Part shown: in pieces, positions 17,687-25,434 of the stretch
How positions within the stretch are numbered: position 1 is the stretch's first letter
Layout of the letters: the number at the start of each line of letters is the position of its first letter
From: Eubacterium sp.
GTDB lineage: Bacteria; Bacillota; Clostridia; Lachnospirales; Lachnospiraceae
Assembly (NCBI GenBank): GCA_017938215.1
Contig: JAGBBZ010000008.1
Coordinates: 1 to 33,786, forward strand
DNA: 33,786 nt
Reading direction: 5' to 3'
Translations under genes and position numbers: made by a program
Notes under the pieces: model-generated
Told to the model about the DNA's origin: nothing
Databases searched by the model: none
The model's input: only the letters and a program-made list of their open reading frames with translations

Positions 17687-18913
17687 ATGGGAAAATACAC
17701 CAATTTCATGACAGAAAAGACATATGAGATTTTGTCAAAGGATGACTATATCGAGGAATTGCGGAATATCCGGAACAGATTTCGGATGTTTGATAAAGCT
17801 TTGGATCAGTTCATATTGGACCACGGATATTCAGGTGATTTGAACCAAGTGGAAGAAAAGGTGGCATACATTTCTGATAAATGTCGGCAAGCAGGAGTGC
17901 CGATTCCACGAAATGTAAAAAAATGGTACACAGAGAAAAAAGGGCTGAATCGGACATCGGATGTGGCGTTTCAGCTCTGTTTTGCTTTTTCATTAAATGT
18001 GGAGGAATCCAATGATTTTTTGCGAAGAATATGCATGTTTCGCGGCTTTGATTGTCATTCCATAAAAGAGGTTGTGTATTACTTTGCGCTGAAACATGGA
18101 CTTCGGTATGCAGAGGCACTAGAGATTTTAAAAAAAGTTCCAACTGTAAAACCAGGCAAATTACCTGCCACCGATATCGTGTATACGGATTTTATCATCG
18201 AAGAGGTGGAAGAAATGGAAACGGTGGGAGAACTGGTCTGTTTTTTGAATGAAAATGCCAATCGGTTCGGGTACAACAACGTAACGGCATGCGAGGTGAT
18301 ACACCATCTGTGGGAGCGGATTTCAGACAAGGAAAACGGATTGGCACTGAGGGAAAGGGAGTTGCTCTATTGTTCCTTTGATAAGGATGAGGAGGTACAG
18401 GAGCAAGAACAAAAAAGAAAAGATAAATGCCACTTGGCACATTCGATGGAAGAAATCTATATGCAGATTCTTGGGCTGGCAGGGAGTTATACCACGGAGA
18501 TACATCGGGAACGTGGGATAAAATCTCTCCTCGTGGACAATGAATTGATACATCCGGTGGCGGAGGATTCCTTTCCGGATCGGAATGGTCTGACGAAGAT
18601 TTTGCAAGGGTACCATGTCTCTCATGAGACGGTACGCAAAAATATGATCCTGCTTTCATTTTACCACTTCTGGAGCCAGCGGGCGATTCAGAGGATGAAT
18701 TATCTGGTGGAGGAAGAAGATTCCTGCCGATGTGAACGAAGTATAGACAGTCAGTTGGAAGAAGCGGGATATCCAGCACTATATGCTGGGAATCCGTATG
18801 ATTTCGTGTTTTTGGTAGCCATGCATTCCGACCAACCGTTAATGACCTTTCGGGATTATATGAGAGAAATCTTTTTTGCAAAACAGGATATGGATAAAGG
18901 AATGGAGTTATGA
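17687..18913 (+). CDS. Uncharacterised helical protein paired with the kinase-STAND gene
   Basis: I do not recognise a named family for this 408-aa protein. It is predicted to be soluble and mostly helical, without signal peptide or membrane segment. Residues ~25-140 contain an ordered block (IPRNVKKWYTEKKGLNRTSDVAFQLCFAF, then a Cys-rich stretch around FLRRICMFRGFDCHSIKEVVYYFAL) that reads like a helix-turn-helix-type or adaptor domain. A Glu/Lys-rich hinge near 240-255 leads to a second helical half. ACAGGAG 8 nt upstream supports the start. The stop overlaps the start of the kinase-STAND gene (ATGA), so the two are made together and probably work together, this one perhaps as substrate, adaptor or regulator (inference). 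Its function is otherwise open. Confidence 0.75.
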   Translation: MGKYTNFMTEKTYEILSKDDYIEELRNIRNRFRMFDKALDQFILDHGYSGDLNQVEEKVAYISDKCRQAGVPIPRNVKKWYTEKKGLNRTSDVAFQLCFAFSLNVEESNDFLRRICMFRGFDCHSIKEVVYYFALKHGLRYAEALEILKKVPTVKPGKLPATDIVYTDFIIEEVEEMETVGELVCFLNENANRFGYNNVTACEVIHHLWERISDKENGLALRERELLYCSFDKDEEVQEQEQKRKDKCHLAHSMEEIYMQILGLAGSYTTEIHRERGIKSLLVDNELIHPVAEDSFPDRNGLTKILQGYHVSHETVRKNMILLSFYHFWSQRAIQRMNYLVEEEDSCRCERSIDSQLEEAGYPALYAGNPYDFVFLVAMHSDQPLMTFRDYMREIFFAKQDMDKGMEL

Positions 18914-21684
18914 GAGAACGAATCCCTTTAAAAGAAAATACAGAGTTACGATTTACAAATCCCGAAGGTGGTGACATGGTATTTGTGATTACGGATGTGG
19001 TCGGGGATGGTGGAAGCTGCCTTGTATATGATGGGTATTACAGAAACCATGGTGGTGGAAGAAACACGGTTCGAATTAAGGAATGTTATCCATATTCGTT
19101 GCACTTGAAACGGAAAGAAGATGGAACACTTTTCGTGGAAGATCGAGAACGTGAGGTTTTTGAAGAGTACAAATCGCGAATGCGAGATTCCTTTGACGTC
19201 ACCAACGAACTTCATGAGGCTAGTGGATTAACGAATCTCACATCTGGAGTATATGATCGATATGAAGGAAACGAAACCGTTTATGTAGTGACATCCTATG
19301 TAGAAGGAACGGCATTGTCCGATGTGACATTAGATTCACTCCAACAAGCGGTAAAAACGGTAATTAGTGTAGCAAAAAGTATTGAGAAAATCCATAGCCG
19401 TGGATATTTGTATCTGGATATCAAGCCGGAAAATATTTTGATTTATCCGGAAACGACAGAGTTAGTACAACTTTTTGACTTCGATTCTATGCTACGGTGG
19501 GACGAAGAAGATCACGTTTCGACCAGTCGGATAGCGTATTCTCAAGGGTTCGCACCATTGGAACAGAGAACAAGAAATCGAAGCGAAATCGGGAAGCACA
19601 CGGATGTATATAGTCTTGGTGCGTTATTGTTTTACTTGGTTTTTGGCAGAACGCCGAGGACGTTGGATTGTGGTGCGGAATATGATTATTCTGAAATGCA
19701 CTATGACCAGCTGTGTCAAAATCAAGTATATAAGGAGTTGACCACATTTTTTCATCACACATTACAGGTCTATGTGAAAGATCGTTATCCGGATATGCAT
19801 GAAGCAATTGAGCAATTGGAAAAGATTGCAACATGTGCAGCATTACCAGAGGTGCACGTTTGTTCTACCTATATTCCGGAACCCCAAAATGTGATTGGAC
19901 GTGAAGAGGAATGTAAAGCACTTTGGAATTGGCTTCAAAGTGGAGAAAAGGTGCTATTTGTCAGTGGAATGGGCGGGATTGGAAAGAGTACTATTGTTCG
20001 TAAATTTCTGCGGGATTATGAGGATGTATTTGATTCCATCGTGTATTTGCAATATAAGCATTCTGTAGTGGAAACCATAATCGATGATGGGGGATTTGTC
20101 ATCCGTGGTTGCGAAAAAGAGAAGGAAGAGAGCGCAGAAGAATATTTTGCTCGTAAGAAAAAAGTTGCAAAACGGTTGACGGAAAACTCGAAATCCCTAC
20201 TTATTATCGATAACTACGAAGGGATTCCGGATGAATTCTTTATGGAAATTTTGGATGTGAATTGGCGTGTGATTGTGATTACTCGGCAGGATATGAAAAA
20301 CATCGGGTATCCTTGGTACAGAGTTCAAGAATTGTCTAAGAAGAATGAATTGCGGACATTATTCGAAGCATATGCGGGAGCGCGAATCGGTGGAGAAGAC
20401 TTGCTACAATTTGAGAAAATGGTTGAAATGGTGGCAGGACATACGCTAACACTGGTGCTGATTGCAAGACAAATGGCAAAGAGTTATCTGACATTATCTG
20501 AGGCAGTACAATTGGTTCGAGAACATGGGATTGGAGCAATGGCACCGGAGAAGGTGGAGTACGTTCGAGATGGTGTGTTTGTATACGAAAAGATTTCTTC
20601 GATCATTCGAAGGATTTTTGACGTGTCGCAATTGTCTTCAGAAAAGAGAAAGTGCTTGAAACTCTTGTCTATATTTGCGCCATATGGAATTGATATTAAG
20701 GTGTTTCGGGATTTGATGGAATATGAGTCCTTTGACGATATGAATGAATTGGCGACTTTGGGGTGGCTGGAAATCCAAGATCAAATGGTGCAAATGCATC
20801 CGCTTATACAAGAGATCGTCCGACAATTGGAATGGACGGAGGAAGAGCGAAGAGTTATTCTCCGGGAGTTGGAGCATTTGCCTAAAGATCAGGAAAGCTT
20901 TCTCATCGAAAATGCGGAGCCGTTGATTGGTGCTTCGGATGATGTGGAACCGGAGAAGCGGATGGAAGTATACGATTATGTTGTGTATCTGCTCTGTCAG
21001 AAGGAAGATTATGACATGGCGAATCAATACTTAAGTCGCGCTCTGGATTTTGCTAAGAAATGGAAAAGGCATTATATCTATGGTCTCTACTACGATATGC
21101 TGGGTGATTATTATGATGCGATACTGAATGGGGCGTATGATCCTGAGGAACCAGAGGAGCGAAGATGGAGACGTGCATTGTGGAAGGCGGGACAGAAAGC
21201 AAGCTGGCATATGAAGCGGTCAAAGCATCCGAAAGCCGAGAAGCTTTGGGTGAAGTATCGTTTGAGTCATACGTTACTACTGATTCGAGGAATGCTTGGG
21301 AAACCCCGACAGATAAAGCGGTTGCTTGTGAGTGTGACAAGTAAGATTGCTCAAGATGATTGGAAACTTCTCTTTATCCTCAATATGGCATGGGCGTGGT
21401 ATTATGCCTTGTATGAAGAAAAGGAAAATGAGGTTTTTGAGTATTTATATCAGGCATACGAAATCAATGAACATCGTTTCGTAACAGATTTGGACTGGGT
21501 GGATGACTATTATATTCCGGCGGCGAATATGATGTTTGAAATAGGGGATACGGAGCAGTCGTTACAATTTTTGAAAACGGCGTATGATATTTGTTCCACT
21601 CATGAGGAAGTTGTTCCCTATGTTCGTAAGATGCAAGATCTAATATTATATCAACAAGAGGTTCAGAAGGAATCTGGTGTATAA
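18910..21684 (+). CDS. Protein kinase fused to a STAND (NB-ARC-like) NTPase with helical repeats
   Basis: A 924-aa cytoplasmic signalling protein. Residues 1-310 form a Hanks-type kinase: glycine loop G32-x-G-G-S-C-L-V, ATP lysine K57 in VRIKE, catalytic loop Y-L-D170-I-K-P-E-N175 (Tyr replaces the usual His of HRD), D190-F-D192 in place of DFG, and a KHTDVYSLGALLFYL helix. Near 331 begins an NB-ARC-type STAND ATPase with IGREEE, Walker A GMGGIGKS (353-360), Walker B SLLIID434 and a VIVITRQD sensor, followed by winged-helix and helical TPR-like repeats to the end (roughly 640-920). STAND proteins are ligand-triggered oligomeric switches whose N-terminal domain is the output, so here phosphorylation would be the output (inference). 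A terminator follows directly. No signal peptide or membrane helix is seen. Confidence 0.85.
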   Translation: MRERIPLKENTELRFTNPEGGDMVFVITDVVGDGGSCLVYDGYYRNHGGGRNTVRIKECYPYSLHLKRKEDGTLFVEDREREVFEEYKSRMRDSFDVTNELHEASGLTNLTSGVYDRYEGNETVYVVTSYVEGTALSDVTLDSLQQAVKTVISVAKSIEKIHSRGYLYLDIKPENILIYPETTELVQLFDFDSMLRWDEEDHVSTSRIAYSQGFAPLEQRTRNRSEIGKHTDVYSLGALLFYLVFGRTPRTLDCGAEYDYSEMHYDQLCQNQVYKELTTFFHHTLQVYVKDRYPDMHEAIEQLEKIATCAALPEVHVCSTYIPEPQNVIGREEECKALWNWLQSGEKVLFVSGMGGIGKSTIVRKFLRDYEDVFDSIVYLQYKHSVVETIIDDGGFVIRGCEKEKEESAEEYFARKKKVAKRLTENSKSLLIIDNYEGIPDEFFMEILDVNWRVIVITRQDMKNIGYPWYRVQELSKKNELRTLFEAYAGARIGGEDLLQFEKMVEMVAGHTLTLVLIARQMAKSYLTLSEAVQLVREHGIGAMAPEKVEYVRDGVFVYEKISSIIRRIFDVSQLSSEKRKCLKLLSIFAPYGIDIKVFRDLMEYESFDDMNELATLGWLEIQDQMVQMHPLIQEIVRQLEWTEEERRVILRELEHLPKDQESFLIENAEPLIGASDDVEPEKRMEVYDYVVYLLCQKEDYDMANQYLSRALDFAKKWKRHYIYGLYYDMLGDYYDAILNGAYDPEEPEERRWRRALWKAGQKASWHMKRSKHPKAEKLWVKYRLSHTLLLIRGMLGKPRQIKRLLVSVTSKIAQDDWKLLFILNMAWAWYYALYEEKENEVFEYLYQAYEINEHRFVTDLDWVDDYYIPAANMMFEIGDTEQSLQFLKTAYDICSTHEEVVPYVRKMQDLILYQQEVQKESGV

Positions 21685-21699
21685 GCCAGGTTCCTTTTT
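21667..21699 (+). terminator. Intrinsic terminator of the hydF/kinase-STAND operon
   Basis: AAGGAATCTGG (21667-21677) pairs with CCAGGTTCCTT (21686-21696) with one G-U pair and an 8-nt loop, and a run of five T follows. The stop codon TAA lies in the loop, so the hairpin overlaps the end of the coding region. Confidence 0.85.
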
Positions 21700-22034
21700 G
21701 CAGTCACAAAACCATATTTTATTTTTGTGTGTTATATTCAGTGCATGAAAGGCAGGATTCGCGATACATGCATTTTCATAAATATACAGAGATCGTCCCC
21801 CACATTCGCATTTTCGCACTCTTTACGAGTGCTCACTCGCTTTTTCAAAGCTCAAATGCTCATTTTTGGGGGAGGAACTCGATTCGAGTTCCTTTATGAT
21901 GTAACATACATATTCTTACGCATAAATGCGACGAATCTGTCTCTTACATCATAAGAGCTCTGAATCGTTACAATCTAGCATAAAAAGTCCTTGCCTGCAC
22001 GTGACGTGCAGGTTTAGGATTTAGTTGGAGATGG
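21700..22034. other. Gene-free, hairpin-rich intergenic stretch
   Basis: No convincing gene is present; a 75-codon open frame at 21727-21954 has no ribosome site and an implausible composition. Instead there are four nested or successive inverted repeats: TCCCCCA/TGGGGGA (21796-21802 with 21867-21873) enclosing GCACTC/GAGTGC (21816-21821 with 21827-21832); AGGAACTCGA/TCGAGTTCCT around 21873-21893; TTATGATGTAA/TTACATCATAA (21894-21904 with 21944-21954) enclosing CGCA/TGCG; and CCTGCACGT/ACGTGCAGG (21994-22002 with 22004-22012). A possible -10 (TACAAT, 21969-21974) precedes the MerR gene. It could be a structured RNA or a decayed miniature mobile element. Confidence 0.5.
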
Positions 22035-22379
22035 ATGAAGATGATGACTTTAAGAGAATTGTGCGGACATGTTAATGTTTCGCGAAGGAGCATCCAATGC
22101 TACGAAAAAGCGGGTTTGATGCAGCCTACAGCAAAAAATAAATATGGTCATTTGCTTTATGATGAAAGCATGCTGCGTCGAGCTCGTTGGATACGATTTC
22201 TTCAACAGTTGGGATTTAAGTTGAAGGAAATAGAAGGAATCATCGATGCTCCAGAAACAGAAATTCGCGAAGCACTTATGGTGCAAATTGGTCATCTGAA
22301 ACATGAAAAAGAACGCTTGGAAGAAATTATTCAAGAGGCAAACGAGTATATAGAAAAGGGGAGAAGTGAGTACATATGA
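22035..22379 (+). CDS. MerR-family transcriptional regulator
   Basis: A 114-aa regulator with a single MerR-type winged helix-turn-helix at residues 4-75 (TLRELCGHVNVSRRSIQCYEKAGL, then a wing around GHLLYDESMLRRARWIRFLQQLGFKLKEIEGII) and a C-terminal coiled coil for dimerisation. There is no effector domain and no Cys ligand cluster, so it is not a metal sensor of the classical type. GGAG at 22027-22030 sits close to the ATG at 22035; in-frame ATGs at 22041 and 22044 are possible alternatives with better spacing. The stop overlaps the next start by ATGA. By position it probably controls its own operon, which encodes a zinc-ribbon membrane protein and perhaps the small secreted protein. Confidence 0.85.
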   Translation: MKMMTLRELCGHVNVSRRSIQCYEKAGLMQPTAKNKYGHLLYDESMLRRARWIRFLQQLGFKLKEIEGIIDAPETEIREALMVQIGHLKHEKERLEEIIQEANEYIEKGRSEYI

Positions 22380-23311
22380 GTAAATTATCCATAAAATGTG
22401 AAAATTGCAACGGGCAGTTTGATGTGGAAGAACTTAATGAAACCGTCAAGTGTCCATATTGCGATACGGTCCATTCGGTATCGAATCTGTTGGGCGAAAG
22501 TGATGAGGTGCGGTTGGAACGGATGAAAACAAAAATGCTCCGAGAAGAAGCGGAGAAACGTCGTCAAGAAGAATTGGCGGAAAAGGAGCGGAGTGAAAGA
22601 GAAAAAGAGATCAATGAATTTAAGAAAAGTAAGACAAAAATTGTAATCATTGTTTGTACGATTCTCGCTGGAATGGTAACCATTACATGTTTCCAAGATG
22701 ATAGGATTTTGGCAGGATTGGTTGGTATTATAGACTTTTGTATATTAGTGGCTGCCTATATGCTGGGAACACAAGTGATAAAGGAAAAATTCGCTGGTAT
22801 GCGTATCATTATGACAATTGGTGGAATTGCACTTTTGTTTGTGGTGTTCACGTTATATTCCGAGACAGCTCCGGATTATACGAGTGAAGACGTGGATTGG
22901 GAGGAAGTGACGCAGGAAATCAGGGAAGATTCGGAAAAAGATGCAGATGCTATCTCAGAACCATCAAGCGAACCAGAGGAGACGAAAGAACCTGAGACTA
23001 GCGAGGTGAAAGAAGAAACGAAATCCGAGCAACCATCGAAGAAAAAGAAAGAAAAAGTTTCATCCGATTTCAAGAAAATGATGGATACATACGAAGAGTT
23101 CTTTGATGAGTACATCAAATTCATTGAGAAGTACAGCAAGTCAGATAATCCAGTGGATATGATGGCGGATTATGCAGAGTACATGGAAAAATATGCGGAG
23201 TACATCGAGAAGTTGGATCAGGTGGACGAAGATTCGCTCTCTGTGGCAGATGCCGCATATTATACCAAAGTTCAGAGTCGGATTTTAAAAAAGCTTTCGG
23301 AAATCGAATGA
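22376..23311 (+). CDS. Zinc-ribbon membrane protein with C-terminal helical (DUF6591-like) domain
   Basis: A 311-aa protein with an N-terminal zinc ribbon (C8-x2-C11 and C26-P-Y-C29), then a Glu/Arg-rich coiled coil to about residue 80. Three transmembrane helices follow at about 87-105, 111-131 and 141-161, then an acidic Ser/Glu/Pro linker and a C-terminal helical domain (about 230-311) with the pattern FKKMMDTYEEFFDEYIKF and ADYAEYMEKYAEY. That domain resembles what I remember as DUF6591 and is shared with the next gene. The zinc ribbon should be cytoplasmic, and the acidic tail external if three helices are right. Function unknown. The start is coupled to the MerR gene by an ATGA overlap. 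Confidence 0.75.
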   Translation: MSKLSIKCENCNGQFDVEELNETVKCPYCDTVHSVSNLLGESDEVRLERMKTKMLREEAEKRRQEELAEKERSEREKEINEFKKSKTKIVIIVCTILAGMVTITCFQDDRILAGLVGIIDFCILVAAYMLGTQVIKEKFAGMRIIMTIGGIALLFVVFTLYSETAPDYTSEDVDWEEVTQEIREDSEKDADAISEPSSEPEETKEPETSEVKEETKSEQPSKKKKEKVSSDFKKMMDTYEEFFDEYIKFIEKYSKSDNPVDMMADYAEYMEKYAEYIEKLDQVDEDSLSVADAAYYTKVQSRILKKLSEIE

Positions 23312-23361
23312 TATTTCTCTTACCTAGAGAAAATCAAATAAAGTAAAAGGAGAATGAGGGT

Positions 23362-23748
23362 ATGAAGAGAATTTTAAAAAACTGTTTTATCGTTGCGTTA
23401 TGCCTTATGTTGGCAGGAGGTGTGGGGATTCCTAGTATTCATGTGGGAAACACTACCGTCGAATCCACCGTTGAAATGGTCCATGCGAAGCCGAAAATGA
23501 GAAAGAAATTTAAGAAGGCAATGGATGAGTATTTGAAGTTTTACAAGAAATACTGTAAATTCATAAAGAAGTATGAGAAGGGTGGTAATTCGTTGTCAAT
23601 GTTGGCAGATTATGCTAAGTTGATGAAACAGCAGCAAAAAATGGATAAGAGTTTTAGAAAGTGGAAAGGAAAAAATCTGAATTCTGCCGAGTTAGCGTAC
23701 TATACTAAGATAAATAGTAAAGTATTGAAGATGACATCTAAGCTGTAA
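23362..23748 (+). CDS. Small secreted protein sharing the helical domain of the preceding gene
   Basis: A 128-aa protein with a typical Gram-positive signal peptide (Lys/Arg start, then IVALCLMLAGGVGIPS) followed by a Lys-rich mature region. Residues ~48-128 align with the C-terminal domain of the upstream membrane protein: FKK-MDEY-KF-Y, KFIKKYEK, the block MLADYAKLMK, and AYYTK near the end. The upstream copy is acidic and this one strongly basic (many Lys), so the two could interact (inference). AAAGGAG 9 nt upstream supports the start. It lies 50 bp after the previous gene with a small hairpin between (TTTCTC/GAGAAA at 23314-23332), so it may be expressed with it or partly separately. A terminator follows. 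Function not recognised. Confidence 0.7.
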   Translation: MKRILKNCFIVALCLMLAGGVGIPSIHVGNTTVESTVEMVHAKPKMRKKFKKAMDEYLKFYKKYCKFIKKYEKGGNSLSMLADYAKLMKQQQKMDKSFRKWKGKNLNSAELAYYTKINSKVLKMTSKL

Positions 23749-23773
23749 CAATAAGTCAGAGGAAAACTAGAAT

Positions 23774-23808
23774 AAGCGACTATGTATCAAAGCGATATGT
23801 GGTCGCTT
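23774..23808 (+). terminator. Terminator hairpin, first copy of a 39-nt repeat
   Basis: Bases 23774-23788 and 23794-23808 form a 15-bp stem around the loop AAAGC; three pairs are G-U on the + strand, showing that the + strand transcript is the one selected to fold. Only a weak T-rich tail follows (GTTTACTTTA). The 39 bases 23770-23808 recur exactly at 33515-33553. Confidence 0.75.
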
Positions 23809-23831
23809 GTTTACTTTATAGGTTTAATTAT

Positions 23832-23860
23832 TTGACAAGATGAGGAAGTTATGGGAAAAT
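23832..23860 (+). promoter_or_regulatory. Possible promoter of the lipid/phosphonate cluster
   Basis: A perfect TTGACA (23832-23837) is followed after 17 bp by GAAAAT (23855-23860), a four-of-six -10. A start near 23867 would lie after the ATG at 23851, supporting translation from the later ATG at 23923. Confidence 0.4.
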
Positions 23861-23922
23861 TAAAAGCGAATTATTTTTTTAAAAGGGATTCGTTTATTAT
23901 CGGAAAAGGAGACGGTAAAATA

Positions 23923-24714
23923 ATGTACAAAACAAAAATCGCTGTTATCACAGGAGCAGCCAGCGGGATTGGACGGGCTTTGGCGTTGGAGATGGCGAAA
24001 AAAAATTGTAATCTGATTCTCGTTGATATATTTGAAAAAGGTCTGGATAAAACGATTAAAATAATTGAGAATCAGGATATTTTTGTGGAAAAACACATTG
24101 TGGATTTAAGTGAGAAAGAGCAGATACACACTTTTTCAGCGAAAATCATAGAAAAATATTCACAGATAGATTTTTTGTTCAATATCGCAGGGATTGCAGC
24201 TGGTGGTACTTTTGAGGAAATGAAAGAAGAAACTTTTGAGAGACTGATTGGTGTTAATCTTATGAGTCAAGTATATTTGATGAAAGATTTTATACCACGA
24301 ATGAAAAAAGAAGAAACAACCTACATTGTCAATATGTCTAGCTTAAATGGAAAGGCGGCATTTGCAGAGCAGAGTGCTTATTCTGCAAGTAAGTTTGCGG
24401 TGCGTGGAGTATCCAATGCCATTGCGTATGAAATTTCGGACAGCAATATTCAGATGTCCGTTCTTTATCCAGGAGCTGTCCGTACCAACATTGTACGAAA
24501 TGCCATTCCGGCTAGTGCACGGGATATTTCTGCGAAACATACAACGATAGCAAAAGGAATGGATGCCACAAGAGCGGCCCGGATCATCCTGAAGGGAATA
24601 AAAAAAGGCAAACGTGATATCGTGGTAGGAAGAGATGCTCATTTGGTATTGTTCTTAAAACATTTTTTCCCTATTAGGTATTGGGATATGATTAAGAGAA
24701 ACATACATTTGTAA
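23923..24714 (+). CDS. Short-chain dehydrogenase/reductase (SDR)
   Basis: A 263-aa classical SDR, an NAD(P)-dependent oxidoreductase of hydroxyl/keto groups. The cofactor loop T-G-A-A-S-G-I-G lies at residues 10-17, NIAG follows in the fourth strand, and the catalytic residues are Ser in NMSSLNG, Y153 and K157 in YSASK. The substrate-loop segment LYPGAVRTNIVR is typical. The acidic VDIF at the end of strand 2 suggests NAD preference (inference). The start at 23923 is chosen because the Rossmann fold begins right after it and AAAAGGAGA lies upstream; an in-frame ATG at 23851 with GAGGAAG would add 24 residues. As first gene of the cluster it could reduce a keto-lipid intermediate, such as an acyl-dihydroxyacetone or 3-keto species, but this is unproven. 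Confidence 0.88.
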   Translation: MYKTKIAVITGAASGIGRALALEMAKKNCNLILVDIFEKGLDKTIKIIENQDIFVEKHIVDLSEKEQIHTFSAKIIEKYSQIDFLFNIAGIAAGGTFEEMKEETFERLIGVNLMSQVYLMKDFIPRMKKEETTYIVNMSSLNGKAAFAEQSAYSASKFAVRGVSNAIAYEISDSNIQMSVLYPGAVRTNIVRNAIPASARDISAKHTTIAKGMDATRAARIILKGIKKGKRDIVVGRDAHLVLFLKHFFPIRYWDMIKRNIHL

Positions 24715-24771
24715 TTTGCCAGAAACTTGCAAATATTGCTAAGATATAATAAAATACTTAAAAATAGAAAC

Positions 24772-25434
24772 ATGGTGATATCATTGAAAAAACAGAGTAC
24801 ATTTTTGTATCGATTTGTGCGTTTTACATGCAAACCGCTTCTTATCTTACTTTTTCGTCCTAAAATCATCGGACGGGAGTATATTCCAACCAGCGGTAAT
24901 GCAGTGATTGCAGGGAATCATAAACATGCATTGGATCCGCTACTTGTGGATATTAGCACGAACAGGATTGTGCGCACCCTTGCCAAAAAGGAGCTACATG
25001 ATGGGATATTTGGCTTTGCTTTCCGAGGTGTCGGATCCATTCCGGTTGATCTGCATAGTAAGGAAAACAAGGAAGCATTGGCTGCAGCAGTAGAGGTCTT
25101 GCGAGAGGGAAATGTGATTAATGTTTCGCCGGAAGCGAAGCGCAATTACACCGATGAGCTATTATTACCCTTTAAGTATGGGGCGGTGTCCATGGCAAAG
25201 AAGACAGGGGCTCCCATTATCCCCTATGCCATTACTGGAGATTATAAATGCTGTGCCGGCAATCTGACCATACGTTTTGGAGAACCGATTTATGTCGGCG
25301 ATAGGGACTTATATGATGCAAATAAGGAACTGTATCATACGATTCTGGAACTTATGATTTCCATTACGGACAAGTCGATTTTGGATGCAAAGCACATTAC
25401 AACTTTTGAAGAATGGAGTAAAAAACATGAATAA
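24772..25434 (+). CDS. PlsC-like 1-acylglycerol-3-phosphate O-acyltransferase family protein
   Basis: A 220-aa acyltransferase of the PlsC/LPLAT superfamily, which transfers fatty acyl groups to glycerol-phosphate-type hydroxyls at the membrane. The catalytic HxxxxD motif is H50-K-H-A-L-D55. Block II is present around RGVGSIPVDL. Block III, normally P-E-G-T-R, reads P120-E-A-K-R124, so the Gly-Thr is replaced; the PYAITG block IV is conserved. A hydrophobic segment near the N-terminus could anchor it. The start is uncertain: ATG 24772 has no good ribosome site, while TTG 24784 follows GGTGAT. A consensus -10 (TATAAT, 24745-24750) lies in the 57-bp gap after the SDR gene. Its stop overlaps the next start by 8 nt. 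It probably acylates the lipid precursor used downstream. Confidence 0.88.
   Translation: MVISLKKQSTFLYRFVRFTCKPLLILLFRPKIIGREYIPTSGNAVIAGNHKHALDPLLVDISTNRIVRTLAKKELHDGIFGFAFRGVGSIPVDLHSKENKEALAAAVEVLREGNVINVSPEAKRNYTDELLLPFKYGAVSMAKKTGAPIIPYAITGDYKCCAGNLTIRFGEPIYVGDRDLYDANKELYHTILELMISITDKSILDAKHITTFEEWSKKHE

Noticed and set aside
21727-21954. 75-codon open frame on the + strand in the hairpin-rich gap
   Set aside because: No ribosome binding site, translated sequence without domain-like pattern, and the frame is explained by overlapping inverted repeats.
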